From Nitrospirota bacterium (GTDB lineage Bacteria > Nitrospirota > Thermodesulfovibrionia > UBA6902), in the NCBI GenBank assembly GCA_016214845.1, contig JACRMS010000026.1:1-64000 (forward strand): DNA of 64,000 bases. Reading direction: 5' to 3'. Under the pieces are notes generated by a model. The model saw nothing but the letters and a program-made list of their open reading frames with translations, was not told the origin of the DNA and ran no database searches. Positions 33,644-42,859 of this stretch are shown piece after piece. Positions within the stretch are counted from its first letter, which is position 1; each line of letters begins with the position of its first letter. Both the position numbers and the translations under genes were made by a program.

Positions 33644-34112
33644 TTTGTCCTCCCTTTTAAGTGTTTTAATTTAATTTCAACAATTCATTTGTCAATTTAA
33701 ATATTTCCAGATATGCCTCCTGCCGTCACCTCCTTATACAATTTTGCCTTACCCGTTAATCCAAACTTAACTATTGGCATAATATTTTTTTTACTTCTGC
33801 GGTTGGCTTTTGCAAAGATAATGCCATTTGAAAAGTTTGTGTAAAATTAAAGGGTTTTTGATTATTACGTGTTGATGGAGCTCATTATGAATGGCCTATT
33901 TTGAACTAACAGGTCCATTTTAGGCCATATGCTCCGGCCTTAAGTTTCTCCTGAAATATCGTCAATTCAGCGAGCGTCTGCCCTGTCATAAGCAGAGTAT
34001 CTCATGAAAAAAATGACCCGCAATCTTCACCCGGACTGTTCCCTCTTGCCGCAAAGAAATCGATGTGGTATATAAACCAAGATAAGGTGAAAAACTTTCA
34101 AAGGAGAAAACC
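33644..34112. other. 469-bp intergenic region between divergent genes
   Basis: It must contain the promoter of the minus-strand redox operon and of the gene at 34113. AAAGGAG precedes the plus-strand ATG. I see no further gene, RNA or clear operator. Confidence 0.5.
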
Positions 34113-34478
34113 ATGAAAAGAAAAAGTGTTCTGTTTGCTGTAGCTGTTCTCATTGTTTTGGCTGCAAGCGGCGCGGCATTCGCGCATCATGCATCCATCG
34201 GATCAGGCATCGGGCAGGCAGGCCCGGTAACAACCGTTTCCGCTTCAACGCTCAGCAAAGGCAGCTTCAATTTTGAGGTCCTTTTCGAGTACCAGAAGTT
34301 CGATACATTTTCCGACAGTGAACTGTTAGGGTTTGCCAGGAGCGGAGATGAGGGCATCCACAACGTCGAATCATTATTCAGTCCTTCAATCGGCCTTGCG
34401 TACGGAGCAGCGGACAATCTGACCGTTCATTTACGGATACCCTACGTGTCGATGAAGGGAGTGTCCATGAACATTTGA
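34113..34478 (+). pseudogene. Truncated outer-membrane beta-barrel protein
   Basis: A 121-residue frame with a clear signal peptide (ending AAFA, then HHAS) and two or three beta-strand hairpins (FNFEVLFEYQKFD; LAYGAADNLTVHLRIPYV) resembling the first third of a barrel of about 300 residues. It stops abruptly after VSMKGVSMNI and the remaining 41 bp before the next gene encode no continuation. I infer a gene truncated by deletion; the fragment may still be expressed since AAAGGAG precedes its ATG. Confidence 0.6.
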
Positions 34479-34519
34479 TTTGACCGGCCCGATCTGTCGT
34501 CTCAGCCCGATCTTCCCTC

Positions 34520-35026
34520 CTAATGGAACGGGACAATGGCATACCCTTTATTCTGATATCCGACAAGCGAGACCCAGCCGTTGCCGACAAGCTTGATGCC
34601 GGAGAGTATGTCATTGTAGTCTACCTTAAGCAAACGGGCTGCAAGGGCGCATACCTCAAAGTCCACGCCGATGCCCCTGAGTTCCGTTATCATCTTTGCG
34701 ATGTCATCAAGTTTCTTCTGGCGTTCAGGCGGCATCCCTTCCCTTTTTTTGGATACGAGGGGGACCGCGCCGCCGTGTATCTGGACAATCATGACAGGCT
34801 TGACTCCCTGTTTGAGCATACTGTCATGCGTGTCTTTTATTACAGACAGATACAGGAACAAATTCTCAGGGTCTCCGATCCCGGCTTCAAAAATGACCTT
34901 TCCCTCTTTTAGCCCCTTCAATGAATCCGCGTCATCCGGTTCAGCCGCCTGCGCGAAAGATAAGACCCAAAGCAGTGTGAAAGCCAGTGTTAAGGCCATC
35001 ACCGAAGAAATTTTACTCGTCTTCAT
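34520..35026 (-). CDS. Exported DsrE-family protein
   Basis: A 168-residue protein with signal peptide (ending AQAAE) and a DsrE/DsrF-like fold: KVIFEAGIGDPENLFLYLSVIKDT is the first strand-helix, MIVQIHGGAVPLV the second, and GVDFEVCALAARLLKV holds a Cys at the position often used in sulfur-relay members. The export signal suggests a periplasmic role in sulfur or thiol chemistry, or simply binding. It is convergent with the truncated barrel gene, 41 bp between stops. Confidence 0.8.
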   Translation of the reverse strand: MKTSKISSVMALTLAFTLLWVLSFAQAAEPDDADSLKGLKEGKVIFEAGIGDPENLFLYLSVIKDTHDSMLKQGVKPVMIVQIHGGAVPLVSKKREGMPPERQKKLDDIAKMITELRGIGVDFEVCALAARLLKVDYNDILSGIKLVGNGWVSLVGYQNKGYAIVPFH

Positions 35027-35123
35027 ATTGACCGTCCTTTCTTTTGTTTGTTTGTTTTATTAATAAATATTAGCATGGTTACACGTGAAGTCAAGACGAC
35101 AAATCAATAAGTTCAAAAACCGT

Positions 35124-35152
35124 TTGACAATTTTATAAGGCAGTGCAATATT
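35124..35152 (+). promoter_or_regulatory. Probable promoter of the PAS-GGDEF gene
   Basis: TTGACA (35124-35129), a 17-bp spacer and AATATT (35147-35152). It lies in the divergent 285-bp gap upstream of the cyclase gene (start 35312), so a leader of about 150 nt would result. The -10 match is moderate. Confidence 0.4.
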
Positions 35153-35311
35153 ACAAATATAGACGGCATAACCGGGGGGGGTAATTTATTTTATTCAATC
35201 GACAAACGGCTTATTATATTTTTGCTTCAGAGCATGTAGTTATGTCTTTAACTCTCTGCCCTATGCTCTATGCTCGCAGGCTTTCATTTCAGATGAAAGA
35301 TATTAAAGGCC

Positions 35312-36289
35312 ATGAAAGATAAAGGCAAGACAAAAGAACAGCTTATTAATGAACTGGCGCAGCTGCGGAGGCGTGTTGTCAAGCTGGAGACTTTTAAGGC
35401 CAGACATGGTCGTGTTGAGAAGGAACTGCAGAAGACCAATGAACGGCTGCATGCTGTCCTGAAAGCTTCGCCGGAAGCTATTGTGACACTCGACAATGAC
35501 GGAATAGTCACAATGTGGAACGACGCTGCGGAGCGTATATTCGGCTGGAGCAAAAATGAAGTGATCGGAAAATTCAATCCGATAGTGCCTGAAAATAAAT
35601 TTGAGGAATTCCTTTCATTGCGTGAAAGGGTGATGAAAGGTGAATCCCTGCACAATGTCGAGCTCAGGCGGCAGAGAAAGGACAGCTCCCCCATAGACAT
35701 CAGCATATCAACGACGCCACTGATGGACCCGAAAAATAAGATAACCGGCATCCTTGCGGCAATCACGGACATCACCGGACGCAGGAAGATGGAGAAGAAG
35801 CTTCGCGCCCTGTCTCTCAAAGATGACCTCACCGGGCTATACAACCGGCGGGGTTTCCTGACCTTTGCCAGACAGCAGTTGAAGATCGCGAACCGCAGGA
35901 AAGAAGGGGTCATGCTTCTTTTTGCGGACCTCGACGGCCTGAAGATGATCAACGACGGCTTCGGGCACAAGGCGGGCGATCTCATTTTGACAAAGACAGC
36001 CGCGCTCCTCAAAAAAGTTTTTCGCGAGAGCGACATCATCGCCCGTATCGGCGGCGATGAATTTGTGGTGTTCTCAATTGAAACTCCAGAGATCGATATT
36101 GAAATAATCAAGGACCGTTTTGAAAGACACGTTGAGAATTACAATGTCAGAAGGACCCATGTATTCAGGCTCTCTATTAGCACCGGCATAGTATATTACA
36201 AACCCGGATGCCCTTATTCCATTGAAGACCTCCTGACACAAGCAGACACGCTCATGTACGAGCAGAAGAGGCAGAAGCAAAAGCCTTAG
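35312..36289 (+). CDS. PAS-GGDEF diguanylate cyclase
   Basis: A 325-residue cytoplasmic signalling enzyme. Residues about 5-45 form a coiled coil (LINELAQLRRRVVKLE), 46-160 a PAS domain (AVLKASPEAIVTLDNDG; AAITDITGRRKMEKKL), 168-325 a GGDEF domain (DDLTGLYNRRGFL; ARIGGDEFVVFS) with the intact GGDEF active-site loop. It should make c-di-GMP from GTP. I see no RxxD inhibitory site five residues ahead of GGDEF. It lies upstream of a PilZ-domain gene on the same strand, which could be its effector. Confidence 0.94.
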   Translation: MKDKGKTKEQLINELAQLRRRVVKLETFKARHGRVEKELQKTNERLHAVLKASPEAIVTLDNDGIVTMWNDAAERIFGWSKNEVIGKFNPIVPENKFEEFLSLRERVMKGESLHNVELRRQRKDSSPIDISISTTPLMDPKNKITGILAAITDITGRRKMEKKLRALSLKDDLTGLYNRRGFLTFARQQLKIANRRKEGVMLLFADLDGLKMINDGFGHKAGDLILTKTAALLKKVFRESDIIARIGGDEFVVFSIETPEIDIEIIKDRFERHVENYNVRRTHVFRLSISTGIVYYKPGCPYSIEDLLTQADTLMYEQKRQKQKP

Positions 36290-36332
36290 TTATCCTTAAA
36301 ATGGAATTGCCAGGGGGAAGATAAAATTCCGA

Positions 36333-36360
36333 TTGACAGATGCTGTTAAAAGCGTAGAAT
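36333..36360 (+). promoter_or_regulatory. Sigma-70 promoter of the PilZ-CBM gene
   Basis: TTGACA (36333-36338), 16-bp spacer and TAGAAT (36355-36360), 41 bp upstream of the ATG at 36401. The gene is thus probably independently expressed from the cyclase gene. Confidence 0.65.
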
Positions 36361-36400
36361 ATAAGACGCGTCAAACCTCTTTAATAAAAGGAGTGAAACT

Positions 36401-37198
36401 ATGCTTGAAAGCAAAAGGCAATTCAGAAGATTCGACCTTCCCCTTATTGTTAAATTCAGACCTACTTACGGGCCCACACAATATTCGCTGGGTTTGACAA
36501 AGAACATATCCTGCGACGGCCTCTGTCTCGAAGCGCGTGACTTCAATTTCATTAAATTTGAAAATCTCGAACTGGAGCTGAAATTTCCCCAGGGCAATTC
36601 CTCGGTTTCCATTTTCGGCGAAGTTATCTGGAAAAAGCAGGACGGCAACATAAGCCGCGCCGGGATCAAGCTCCGCCTGCAGGATGAGAATATAAAAAAT
36701 GACATAATGGAAAAAATATCCGGCAACGCGAATATTCCCATAGACGCCCTGATGTTCGGCAAAGACATTTATCATGAGGCTGAGAAGAAAAAGGCTGTAT
36801 TAAAACCGGCAAAAAAAGAAGTCCAGTCTCCCAGGGCCTTTAAGCAGGAAATTCACTTGCCGGTCCCGGTCAGTCAGGAAGGGCCGGTCATGACATCAGG
36901 CTTTACCAAAGAGTACATTGATGATTTCAAATGCAGGGTGACATTCAGACTGCCAAAAGCGGCCGCGCCCGAATGCTCAAATGTGACGATTGCCGGCGAT
37001 TTTAATAACTGGGACGCTGCAGTCACCCCGATGAGTAAACTTGAGAACGGAGACTTTTGTGTATCACTGGAATTGGATGTAAGGAGAGAGTATAGATTCA
37101 AGTATCTAATTGACGGCAGCCGCTGGGAGAACGACTGGCATGCGGACAAATACCTTCCAAATTCCTTCGGCTCTGAAGACTCGGTAGTGGTCGTGTGA
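36401..37198 (+). CDS. PilZ domain fused to a glycogen-binding (AMPK-beta/CBM48) module
   Basis: A 265-residue soluble protein. Residues 1-115 form a PilZ domain: KRQFRRFDLPLIVKF carries the RxxxR-type c-di-GMP motif and the later DGLCLEA segment fits the (D/N)xSxxG strand, though with CDG in place of the usual SxxG. A linker of about 70 residues leads to an AMPK-beta-like glycogen-binding domain (about 180-265): VTIAGDFNNWD, YRFKYLIDG, WENDWHADKYLPN. The fusion could link c-di-GMP to storage polysaccharide. The C-terminal module closely resembles the protein at 63618. AAAGGAG precedes the ATG. Confidence 0.85.
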   Translation: MLESKRQFRRFDLPLIVKFRPTYGPTQYSLGLTKNISCDGLCLEARDFNFIKFENLELELKFPQGNSSVSIFGEVIWKKQDGNISRAGIKLRLQDENIKNDIMEKISGNANIPIDALMFGKDIYHEAEKKKAVLKPAKKEVQSPRAFKQEIHLPVPVSQEGPVMTSGFTKEYIDDFKCRVTFRLPKAAAPECSNVTIAGDFNNWDAAVTPMSKLENGDFCVSLELDVRREYRFKYLIDGSRWENDWHADKYLPNSFGSEDSVVVV

Positions 37199-37206
37199 AA
37201 GCGGCG

Positions 37207-38073
37207 TTATTTTTTAATTAAGGCGTTCCAGTCCGCTGAAAATTTTTCCATGCCTTTAACAGTTAGTTCATGAGTGATGTCGTATTCCTGCCACTTTTTC
37301 GACAGGCTGATCTCTTTGTAGGGAATACTTTTCAGATTTTTCAAGGTGTAAATATAATTCTTCCCCGGCAGCGGAAGTCCTTTCTCACCCCATTCTTTTA
37401 ATATGCCGTAAGGCGCCGTGATAATATCAGAGCCGAGATGCAGCGCGTACATAAAGTGGTCAAAGCTCCTGACGCTCGCGGTCAGCACCTGCACATGGCG
37501 GTCGCTATTCTGGAACATCTTCATGATATTGGCTATTAAAGTCATGCCGTTTTCTCCTTTGTCATCAAGACGCCCGATAAAAGGCGAGACAAACACGTCA
37601 CCTTTTTTTGCCCCCGGGGTAGCGGCGTATACGGCTGCGGCCTGTTCCTGGGTGAAACAGAGAGTCAGGTTTACCCGCATGCCTTCAAGGACAGCCTGTC
37701 CGGCTGCCTTCAAGCCTTCCCTGTTTGTCGGGAATTTGATATGCGCATTAGGGATCCATGAGTTCATTTCCCTTCCTTGTGTGATCATCTGCCCGGCGGT
37801 CGTTAAAAGGTCCGCATATACCTCGATCGATATTGAGCCCTGCGGAATCAGCGCTGAGATCTCTCTGACAACGTTTTTATAGAATGAATAAATTTCGGCT
37901 TCGCTGAATTTCTCTCCGCTCTCAAGGCGTTTGCGCGCCTCAGGGTTTTTGGAGATGAGGGTCGGGTTTGTCGTCTGCCCGTCTAAAAAACCGATAAGCT
38001 TAATGATCTCTCTTGACTCTCCCTGATCTCCGCCGTCTAAAAAAATTCTTGTCTTCAGGTCTTGCGGTCTCAT
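37207..38073 (-). CDS. Transaldolase
   Basis: A 288-residue enzyme of the transaldolase/fructose-6-phosphate aldolase family: FLDGQTTNPTLI is the N-terminal signature, HIKFPTNREG carries the Schiff-base Lys, and VNLTLCFTQEQAAA and FVSPFIGRLDD are the following family strands. It acts in the non-oxidative pentose phosphate pathway or a related aldol exchange. Length is between the short FSA and long Tal types. The stop lies 8 bp from the stop of the convergent PilZ-CBM gene. Confidence 0.92.
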   Translation of the reverse strand: MRPQDLKTRIFLDGGDQGESREIIKLIGFLDGQTTNPTLISKNPEARKRLESGEKFSEAEIYSFYKNVVREISALIPQGSISIEVYADLLTTAGQMITQGREMNSWIPNAHIKFPTNREGLKAAGQAVLEGMRVNLTLCFTQEQAAAVYAATPGAKKGDVFVSPFIGRLDDKGENGMTLIANIMKMFQNSDRHVQVLTASVRSFDHFMYALHLGSDIITAPYGILKEWGEKGLPLPGKNYIYTLKNLKSIPYKEISLSKKWQEYDITHELTVKGMEKFSADWNALIKK

Positions 38074-38116
38074 GAAATCTCCTTTACGAAAATTCCCGGC
38101 TGACAGGAATGATAAA

Positions 38117-38144
38117 AAAAGGGAGGGAAAATCCCCTCCCTTTT
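38117..38144 (-). terminator. Rho-independent terminator of the monohaem cytochrome gene
   Basis: An 11-bp stem AAAAGGGAGGG / CCCTCCCTTTT around a 6-nt loop. On the minus strand it lies 11 bp beyond the cytochrome stop at 38156 and ends in a run of seven T residues. It also separates this gene from the transaldolase gene. Confidence 0.88.
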
Positions 38145-38155
38145 AAAAAGATGTT

Positions 38156-38602
38156 CTAATAACCGGGGGCCTTTTCCTTCTTGGGCATTTCCTTCATCTC
38201 TTTCATTTCTTCTTTTTTTGTCTCGCCCATCTCGTGCTTCATTCCTTTTGTCATCGGCTTACCCAGAGATTTAATGTATGCGACGAGGTCCTTCATGTCT
38301 TCAGACTTCGGATCAATTGCCTTGCCTTTATTTGCCATGATAATGCATACATTAATTGCATCTTCAAGGTTAAGCCACATCCCCGCAGGGTTCTTCCACT
38401 CTTTTTTGGCTGCGGATTTTTCCAGGCCCTTTCCGTCCGGATGGCATGAGCTGCATGAAGCTGAGCCCTCAGCGAATTTAGGGTCGTCGAAGTACTTCTT
38501 TCCATCTTCTGCCTTACCTGCCATCTTGCTGCCTGCAAAGCCGAAACTTGCGACAAGTCCCACAACAATCATTGCAAACAGTACGATCCTTAATATCTTC
38601 AT
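38156..38602 (-). CDS. Small monohaem c-type cytochrome
   Basis: A 148-residue exported protein. I use the ATG at 38602 (MKILRIVLFAMIVVG), with GGAGG upstream; the ATG at 38641 precedes this site. After the signal peptide (ending GFAG) comes a single CSSCHPDG haem motif at about 50 and a helix ending DLVAYIKSLGKPM, as in class I cytochromes. The distal ligand is probably one of the Met residues. The tail is Lys/Glu/Met-rich (MKEMKEMPKKEKAPGY). A soluble periplasmic electron carrier; single-gene unit with its own terminator. Confidence 0.9.
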   Translation of the reverse strand: MKILRIVLFAMIVVGLVASFGFAGSKMAGKAEDGKKYFDDPKFAEGSASCSSCHPDGKGLEKSAAKKEWKNPAGMWLNLEDAINVCIIMANKGKAIDPKSEDMKDLVAYIKSLGKPMTKGMKHEMGETKKEEMKEMKEMPKKEKAPGY

Positions 38603-38795
38603 CTTTCTTTCACCTCCTTTCAATTTAGTTAGAAACAGCATTTTAATACATGCTGATTTTTTTATAGTTCAAAGCATAGCACTTTTGAAAGCAATGTCAA
38701 GAATATTTTGCATCCCGGCAGTTCAAATTTTCTTGTAACCAAAACTGTGATATATTCTTTATGAAAGGCATGACCATTTTCATCACGAGTATAGA

Positions 38796-41438
38796 ATGAA
38801 GAAACGCCCGGCTGAAGAAAAAAGGATTGCGGACAATAACGAACACAAGGTCTTCTGGAAAAAGTGGGGGCCCTATTTAAGCGAACGCCAATGGGGAACT
38901 GTGCGTGAGGACTATAGCGAAAACAGTGACGCGTGGAATTATTTCCCCCATGAGCACGCGCGCTCCCGCGCATACCGCTGGGGGGAAGACGGCCTTGCGG
39001 GGATATCCGATATAAAACAGGACCTATGTTTCGCGCTGGCGTTGTGGAACGGCAGGGAGCCGGTTTTGAAAGAGAGGCTGTTCGGATTAAATTCCTATGA
39101 AGGCAATCACGGAGAGGACGTCAAAGAGCTTTATTATTATCTGGACAATACACCGACCCACTCTTACATGAAGTATCTGTATAAATATCCTCACGCGGAA
39201 TTTCCCTACAAACAATTGCTTGAGATCAACAGAAGCAGACAGAGACAGGGGCCTGAATATGAACTGCTTGACACAGGCGTCTTTGACGACAATAAATATT
39301 TTGATGTTTTTGTTGAATATGCAAAGGCAGGACCTGACGATATTTTGATAAAGCTTGAGATATTCAACCGTGCAGAAAGCGGCGCCGAGATTACCGTGCT
39401 TCCCACGCTCTGGTTCCGAAACACATGGGCTTTCGGCAAGACAAAGACAAAACCGGACATTCATTTGATGCAAAGCCCTCCTGAATGGCACTTATTGGAA
39501 GCCGTGCATGAAGATACCGGTGCATATTATTTACACTGTGAGAAAGCGCAGTCTGTTTTATTCACGGAAAACGAAACCAATACTGAAAGACTATTTAATT
39601 TCCCAAATCTCTCGCTTTACGTGAAAGACTCTTTTCATGATGCCGTTATCAATAATAATTTTGAACTGTTCAAAGATAAATTCAACGGGACCAAATGCGC
39701 GATAGTTTACAGATATGAAATTCCCGGCGGCAGGTCAAAGACAATTAAATTGCGCCTGGCGAACAGGAAGTTTAATAAAAATCCGTTTGGACCGGAGTTT
39801 GACAAAGTGTTTCGTCAGAGAATTTCAGAGGCGGATGAATTTTACAAACAGTTCATCCCCGAAGAGCCTGTAAGCGATGTCATACAGGTGCAGAGACTGG
39901 CGTTTGCCACCCTGCTCTGGAACAAACAGTATTACAATTACGAGATGGAGACATGGTTGAACGGGGACAAAGGCCAGCCTCCTCCGCCTGAAAACAGGAA
40001 GCGCGGGCGCAATCACGACTGGAAATACCTCTTTAACAGGGACATTATTTCCATGCCCGACAAGTGGGAGTACCCGTGGTATGCGTCATGGGACCTGGCG
40101 TTTCACTGCGTCCCCCTCTCCATGATTGACCCGGATTTCGCGAAAAAGCAGATCATGCTTTTTTTAAGGGAATGGTACATGCATCCTAACGGACAGATGC
40201 CTGCCTATGAGTGGGACCTCGGAGAAGTAAATCCCCCGGTCCACGCATGGGCCGCAATGAAGATCTACGAGATCGAAAAGAAATATAAAGGAAAGGGCGA
40301 CATTGTATTTCTGAAGAGGGTATTTCAGAAGCTCTTGCTAAATTTTACATGGTGGGTCAACAGAAAGGACTCCGAAGGCCATAATATTTTCCAGGGAGGA
40401 TTTTTGGGCCTGGACAATATCGGGGCCTTTGACCGGAGCAAGGTGTTGCCGGCAGGCGGACATGTTGAGCAGGCGGACGGCACAAGCTGGATGGCGATGT
40501 ATTGCCTGGACCTCATGGACATGGCGCTTGAGATATCACAGACTGACCCGGCTTATGAAGATATGGCTTCAAAGTTTTTTGAGCATTTCATTCATATCGC
40601 TGAATCGCTGAATGCATTCGGCAAGCACGGTCTCTGGCATGAAGAAGACGGATTTTATTATGACGCCATGCATTTACCCGACGGCAGTATCAAGCCTCTG
40701 AGGGTAAGGTCGCTGGTGGGATTGACTTCGCTGTTTGCTGTTTCAGTGATAGATAAAGATCGTCTTAACAGATTAGCGGGATTCAAGAAAAGGCTGATGT
40801 GGTTTATGAATAACAGGAAAGACCTTAATAAATATCTGGCAATCGAGGAGCTTAGCGAGGACAGGGATATTTTGCTTTCCCTCACGCCAAAAGAGAGACT
40901 TGTAAGGATTCTGCAAACCATGCTTGATGAAAATAATTTTCTGGCCCCGGGCGGAATAAGGTCCATCTCAAAATGCCACAAAGACATTCCGTTCATTATG
41001 AGGATCAATGGAGAAGAATATCGCGTGGATTATGAGCCGGGAGAATCGATAACCGGCCTCTTCGGCGGTAATTCCAACTGGAGAGGCCCCGTATGGGTGC
41101 CTATCAATTACCTGTTCATAGAGTCTCTGAAAAAATATAACCATTATTACGGTGATACCCTGACAGTTGAATTCCCCACAGGTTCAGGAAACTTCATGAA
41201 CCTCTGGGATGTGGCGAAGAAACTCTCGCAAAGAATAACCGACATGTTCATCAGAGATGAGAACGGTAACAGGCCGGTACACTGCGATGAGAAACGGTAC
41301 AGGGATGACCCTCACTTTAAAGACCTTGTGCTTTTCTATGAATTCTTTCACGGCGACACCTGCAAGGGCCTGGGAGCGAGTCATCAAAGCTGGACCGGGC
41401 TTGTGGCTGAGATGATCCAATGGTGCTGGTGTAAGTGA
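38796..41438 (+). CDS. GH63/MGH1-like glycoside hydrolase
   Basis: An 880-residue cytoplasmic enzyme resembling the GH63 (glucosidase / mannosylglycerate hydrolase) family. The N-terminal ~330 residues form a beta-domain; the (alpha/alpha)6 catalytic barrel follows, with KWEYPWYASWDLAF (general-acid Asp region), LGEVNPPVHAWA, and NSNWRGPVWVPINYL near the C-terminus. No signal peptide, so it acts on an internal saccharide such as a trehalose-like or glucosylglycerate-like solute or oligosaccharide. It lies alone on the plus strand, between minus-strand genes. No clear Shine-Dalgarno sequence precedes the ATG. Confidence 0.85.
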   Translation: MKKRPAEEKRIADNNEHKVFWKKWGPYLSERQWGTVREDYSENSDAWNYFPHEHARSRAYRWGEDGLAGISDIKQDLCFALALWNGREPVLKERLFGLNSYEGNHGEDVKELYYYLDNTPTHSYMKYLYKYPHAEFPYKQLLEINRSRQRQGPEYELLDTGVFDDNKYFDVFVEYAKAGPDDILIKLEIFNRAESGAEITVLPTLWFRNTWAFGKTKTKPDIHLMQSPPEWHLLEAVHEDTGAYYLHCEKAQSVLFTENETNTERLFNFPNLSLYVKDSFHDAVINNNFELFKDKFNGTKCAIVYRYEIPGGRSKTIKLRLANRKFNKNPFGPEFDKVFRQRISEADEFYKQFIPEEPVSDVIQVQRLAFATLLWNKQYYNYEMETWLNGDKGQPPPPENRKRGRNHDWKYLFNRDIISMPDKWEYPWYASWDLAFHCVPLSMIDPDFAKKQIMLFLREWYMHPNGQMPAYEWDLGEVNPPVHAWAAMKIYEIEKKYKGKGDIVFLKRVFQKLLLNFTWWVNRKDSEGHNIFQGGFLGLDNIGAFDRSKVLPAGGHVEQADGTSWMAMYCLDLMDMALEISQTDPAYEDMASKFFEHFIHIAESLNAFGKHGLWHEEDGFYYDAMHLPDGSIKPLRVRSLVGLTSLFAVSVIDKDRLNRLAGFKKRLMWFMNNRKDLNKYLAIEELSEDRDILLSLTPKERLVRILQTMLDENNFLAPGGIRSISKCHKDIPFIMRINGEEYRVDYEPGESITGLFGGNSNWRGPVWVPINYLFIESLKKYNHYYGDTLTVEFPTGSGNFMNLWDVAKKLSQRITDMFIRDENGNRPVHCDEKRYRDDPHFKDLVLFYEFFHGDTCKGLGASHQSWTGLVAEMIQWCWCK

Positions 41439-41447
41439 ACCGATAAG

Positions 41448-41633
41448 TCAGGAGTTCTCTTTTGAAAGAAGCTTTATAATATGTTTAGCAAGAGTATCGT
41501 TTATTTCGTTGTGCCGTGGAACTGGCTGTGAAAACCTGGTCACAGGATTCTGATACCAATCGTGATTCCCACCATGTCTGATGAATATACAACCCATCCC
41601 CTCTATCTTTTTGATTAAATCTTTTCTCTTCAC
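41448..41633 (-). CDS. HicA-type toxin
   Basis: A 61-residue HicA/YcfA-type mRNA interferase: MKRKDLIKKIEGMGCIFIRHGGNHDWY has the catalytic His in the HGGNHD motif, and PRHNEINDTLAKHIIKLL the family C-terminus. It starts at GTG overlapping the antitoxin stop by four bases, as expected for a coupled hicBA pair with the antitoxin gene first. Confidence 0.92.
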   Translation of the reverse strand: MKRKDLIKKIEGMGCIFIRHGGNHDWYQNPVTRFSQPVPRHNEINDTLAKHIIKLLSKENS

Positions 41634-41821
41634 GAAACTTGCAGTTCGGCCACTTTACGCACACAGGGAATAGCGCCACTGGTTAAATCATTATAAATAT
41701 CCTTGAGATTCTCTTTTAATTCTTCCAATGATTCTCCCTGCGTCATATAATCCGGATATTCTTCCAGGTAGCCAATCCACATTCCACCGTCTTGCCAGTA
41801 AACATATTTTTTTGTTTCCAT
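41630..41821 (-). CDS. HicB-type antitoxin (short form)
   Basis: A 63-residue protein with a HicB fold (YVYWQDGGMWIGYLEEYPDYMTQGESLEELKENLKDIY). I start at the ATG at 41821, with GAGGT eight bases upstream; the TTG at 41827 is less likely. The short length means the C-terminal DNA-binding domain of long HicBs is absent, so self-regulation is uncertain. Confidence 0.87.
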   Translation of the reverse strand: METKKYVYWQDGGMWIGYLEEYPDYMTQGESLEELKENLKDIYNDLTSGAIPCVRKVAELQVS

Positions 41822-41943
41822 TTTCAATACCTCAAACAGATTATTTATATAATATAATGGTGGCTTTTCCGGTAAAAATCAAGTTTATTTTATACATACC
41901 TAACCGCCTATACAATTTCTTGCAAGTTGTGTTCTGGCATAAA

Positions 41944-42621
41944 TTACTTCAAACATTTTGTCAACTTAGATATTATTGCGCCTCTCTTAATTAGATCCTC
42001 ACAATAAACTCCCTTATCTACTTTTTCTTCATTCGTCATAGATGCTACAGACCTACGACGAGTTGGCCAAAGTGCAGCTCTTGATAAATCTGCCTTACTG
42101 AAATCAGCACCAGTTAGACTTAACGCATCATATAAGTAAGTTCCTTCTAAGTTTGCTCCTATAAATTTGGAATCTGTAAGGTCTGCTCCAGTAAAAAAAG
42201 CATATTTTAAAATCGAAAACGAAAGATTGGCTCCCCTGAGATCTGCTCCATCAAAATGAATTTTCGAAAGGTCGGCTTTAACTAACCGGGCATTTCTTAA
42301 TTTAGCATTTCTGAAGGAGCCATGATCTATATATGCTTCTTCGAGATTCGCCCCCACCATGATAGCATTATTAAATGATCCTCCATCTATATGACACTTA
42401 AGCATTATTGCACCTTCCATAATTGTATTATCAAACACCGAATAATCTATAAATGCTCCATTAAAATCGAAATCTTTAAAATTTGCGCCTGTAAAATTAC
42501 AATGATCACACTGCCTATACTCCTTTATATAACTTAACGATTCTTCTAATTCATTTTGCTCTGCCCAAACCTCAGATGCAAAAATTAATAATAATGAACT
42601 TATCAATATCAATGATTTCAT
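41944..42621 (-). CDS. Exported pentapeptide-repeat protein
   Basis: A 225-residue protein with signal peptide (LILISSLLLIFASEVWA) and about 20 pentapeptide repeats of the A(D/N)Lxx type from about residue 40 to 190 (FTGANFKDFDFNGA; ADLSKIHFDGADLRGANLS; TGADFSKADLSRA). They form a right-handed beta-helix. A C-terminal tail with two Cys follows (GVYCEDLIKRG; LTKCLK). AT-rich and without an obvious operon partner. Function unknown; resemblance to gyrase-protecting proteins is structural only, since this one is exported. Confidence 0.88.
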   Translation of the reverse strand: MKSLILISSLLLIFASEVWAEQNELEESLSYIKEYRQCDHCNFTGANFKDFDFNGAFIDYSVFDNTIMEGAIMLKCHIDGGSFNNAIMVGANLEEAYIDHGSFRNAKLRNARLVKADLSKIHFDGADLRGANLSFSILKYAFFTGADLTDSKFIGANLEGTYLYDALSLTGADFSKADLSRAALWPTRRRSVASMTNEEKVDKGVYCEDLIKRGAIISKLTKCLK

Positions 42622-42859
42622 TCCGTTTTCCCTCCTGTTATTTCTTTCTATATGATTGCAGGTATAATTACGTTTAACTCTCTATGTCAAGGCATCTGTT
42701 CTTACATGCATGTAATCTTTCTTCAGTGGTGGCAAGAACATTTGACTATACGTATGAGCCGTGAGGTTAATATAGTTAATTGATATGGCTATTGTAAATA
42801 AGATTCTTAAGATCATGCTGAAGAATAAAGTAACGAGCCGATTATTCGTCAGCCTTAAG

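Noticed and set aside
32703-33674. 323-residue plus-strand frame opposite the DUF5666 lipoprotein
   Set aside because: It is Pro/Ser/Val-rich, as expected for the complement of a Gly/Thr-rich gene; it has no start signal.
35284-36111. 275-residue minus-strand frame opposite the diguanylate cyclase
   Set aside because: The plus strand has an intact GGDEF domain; the antisense frame has a Ser/Arg/Leu-rich shadow composition.
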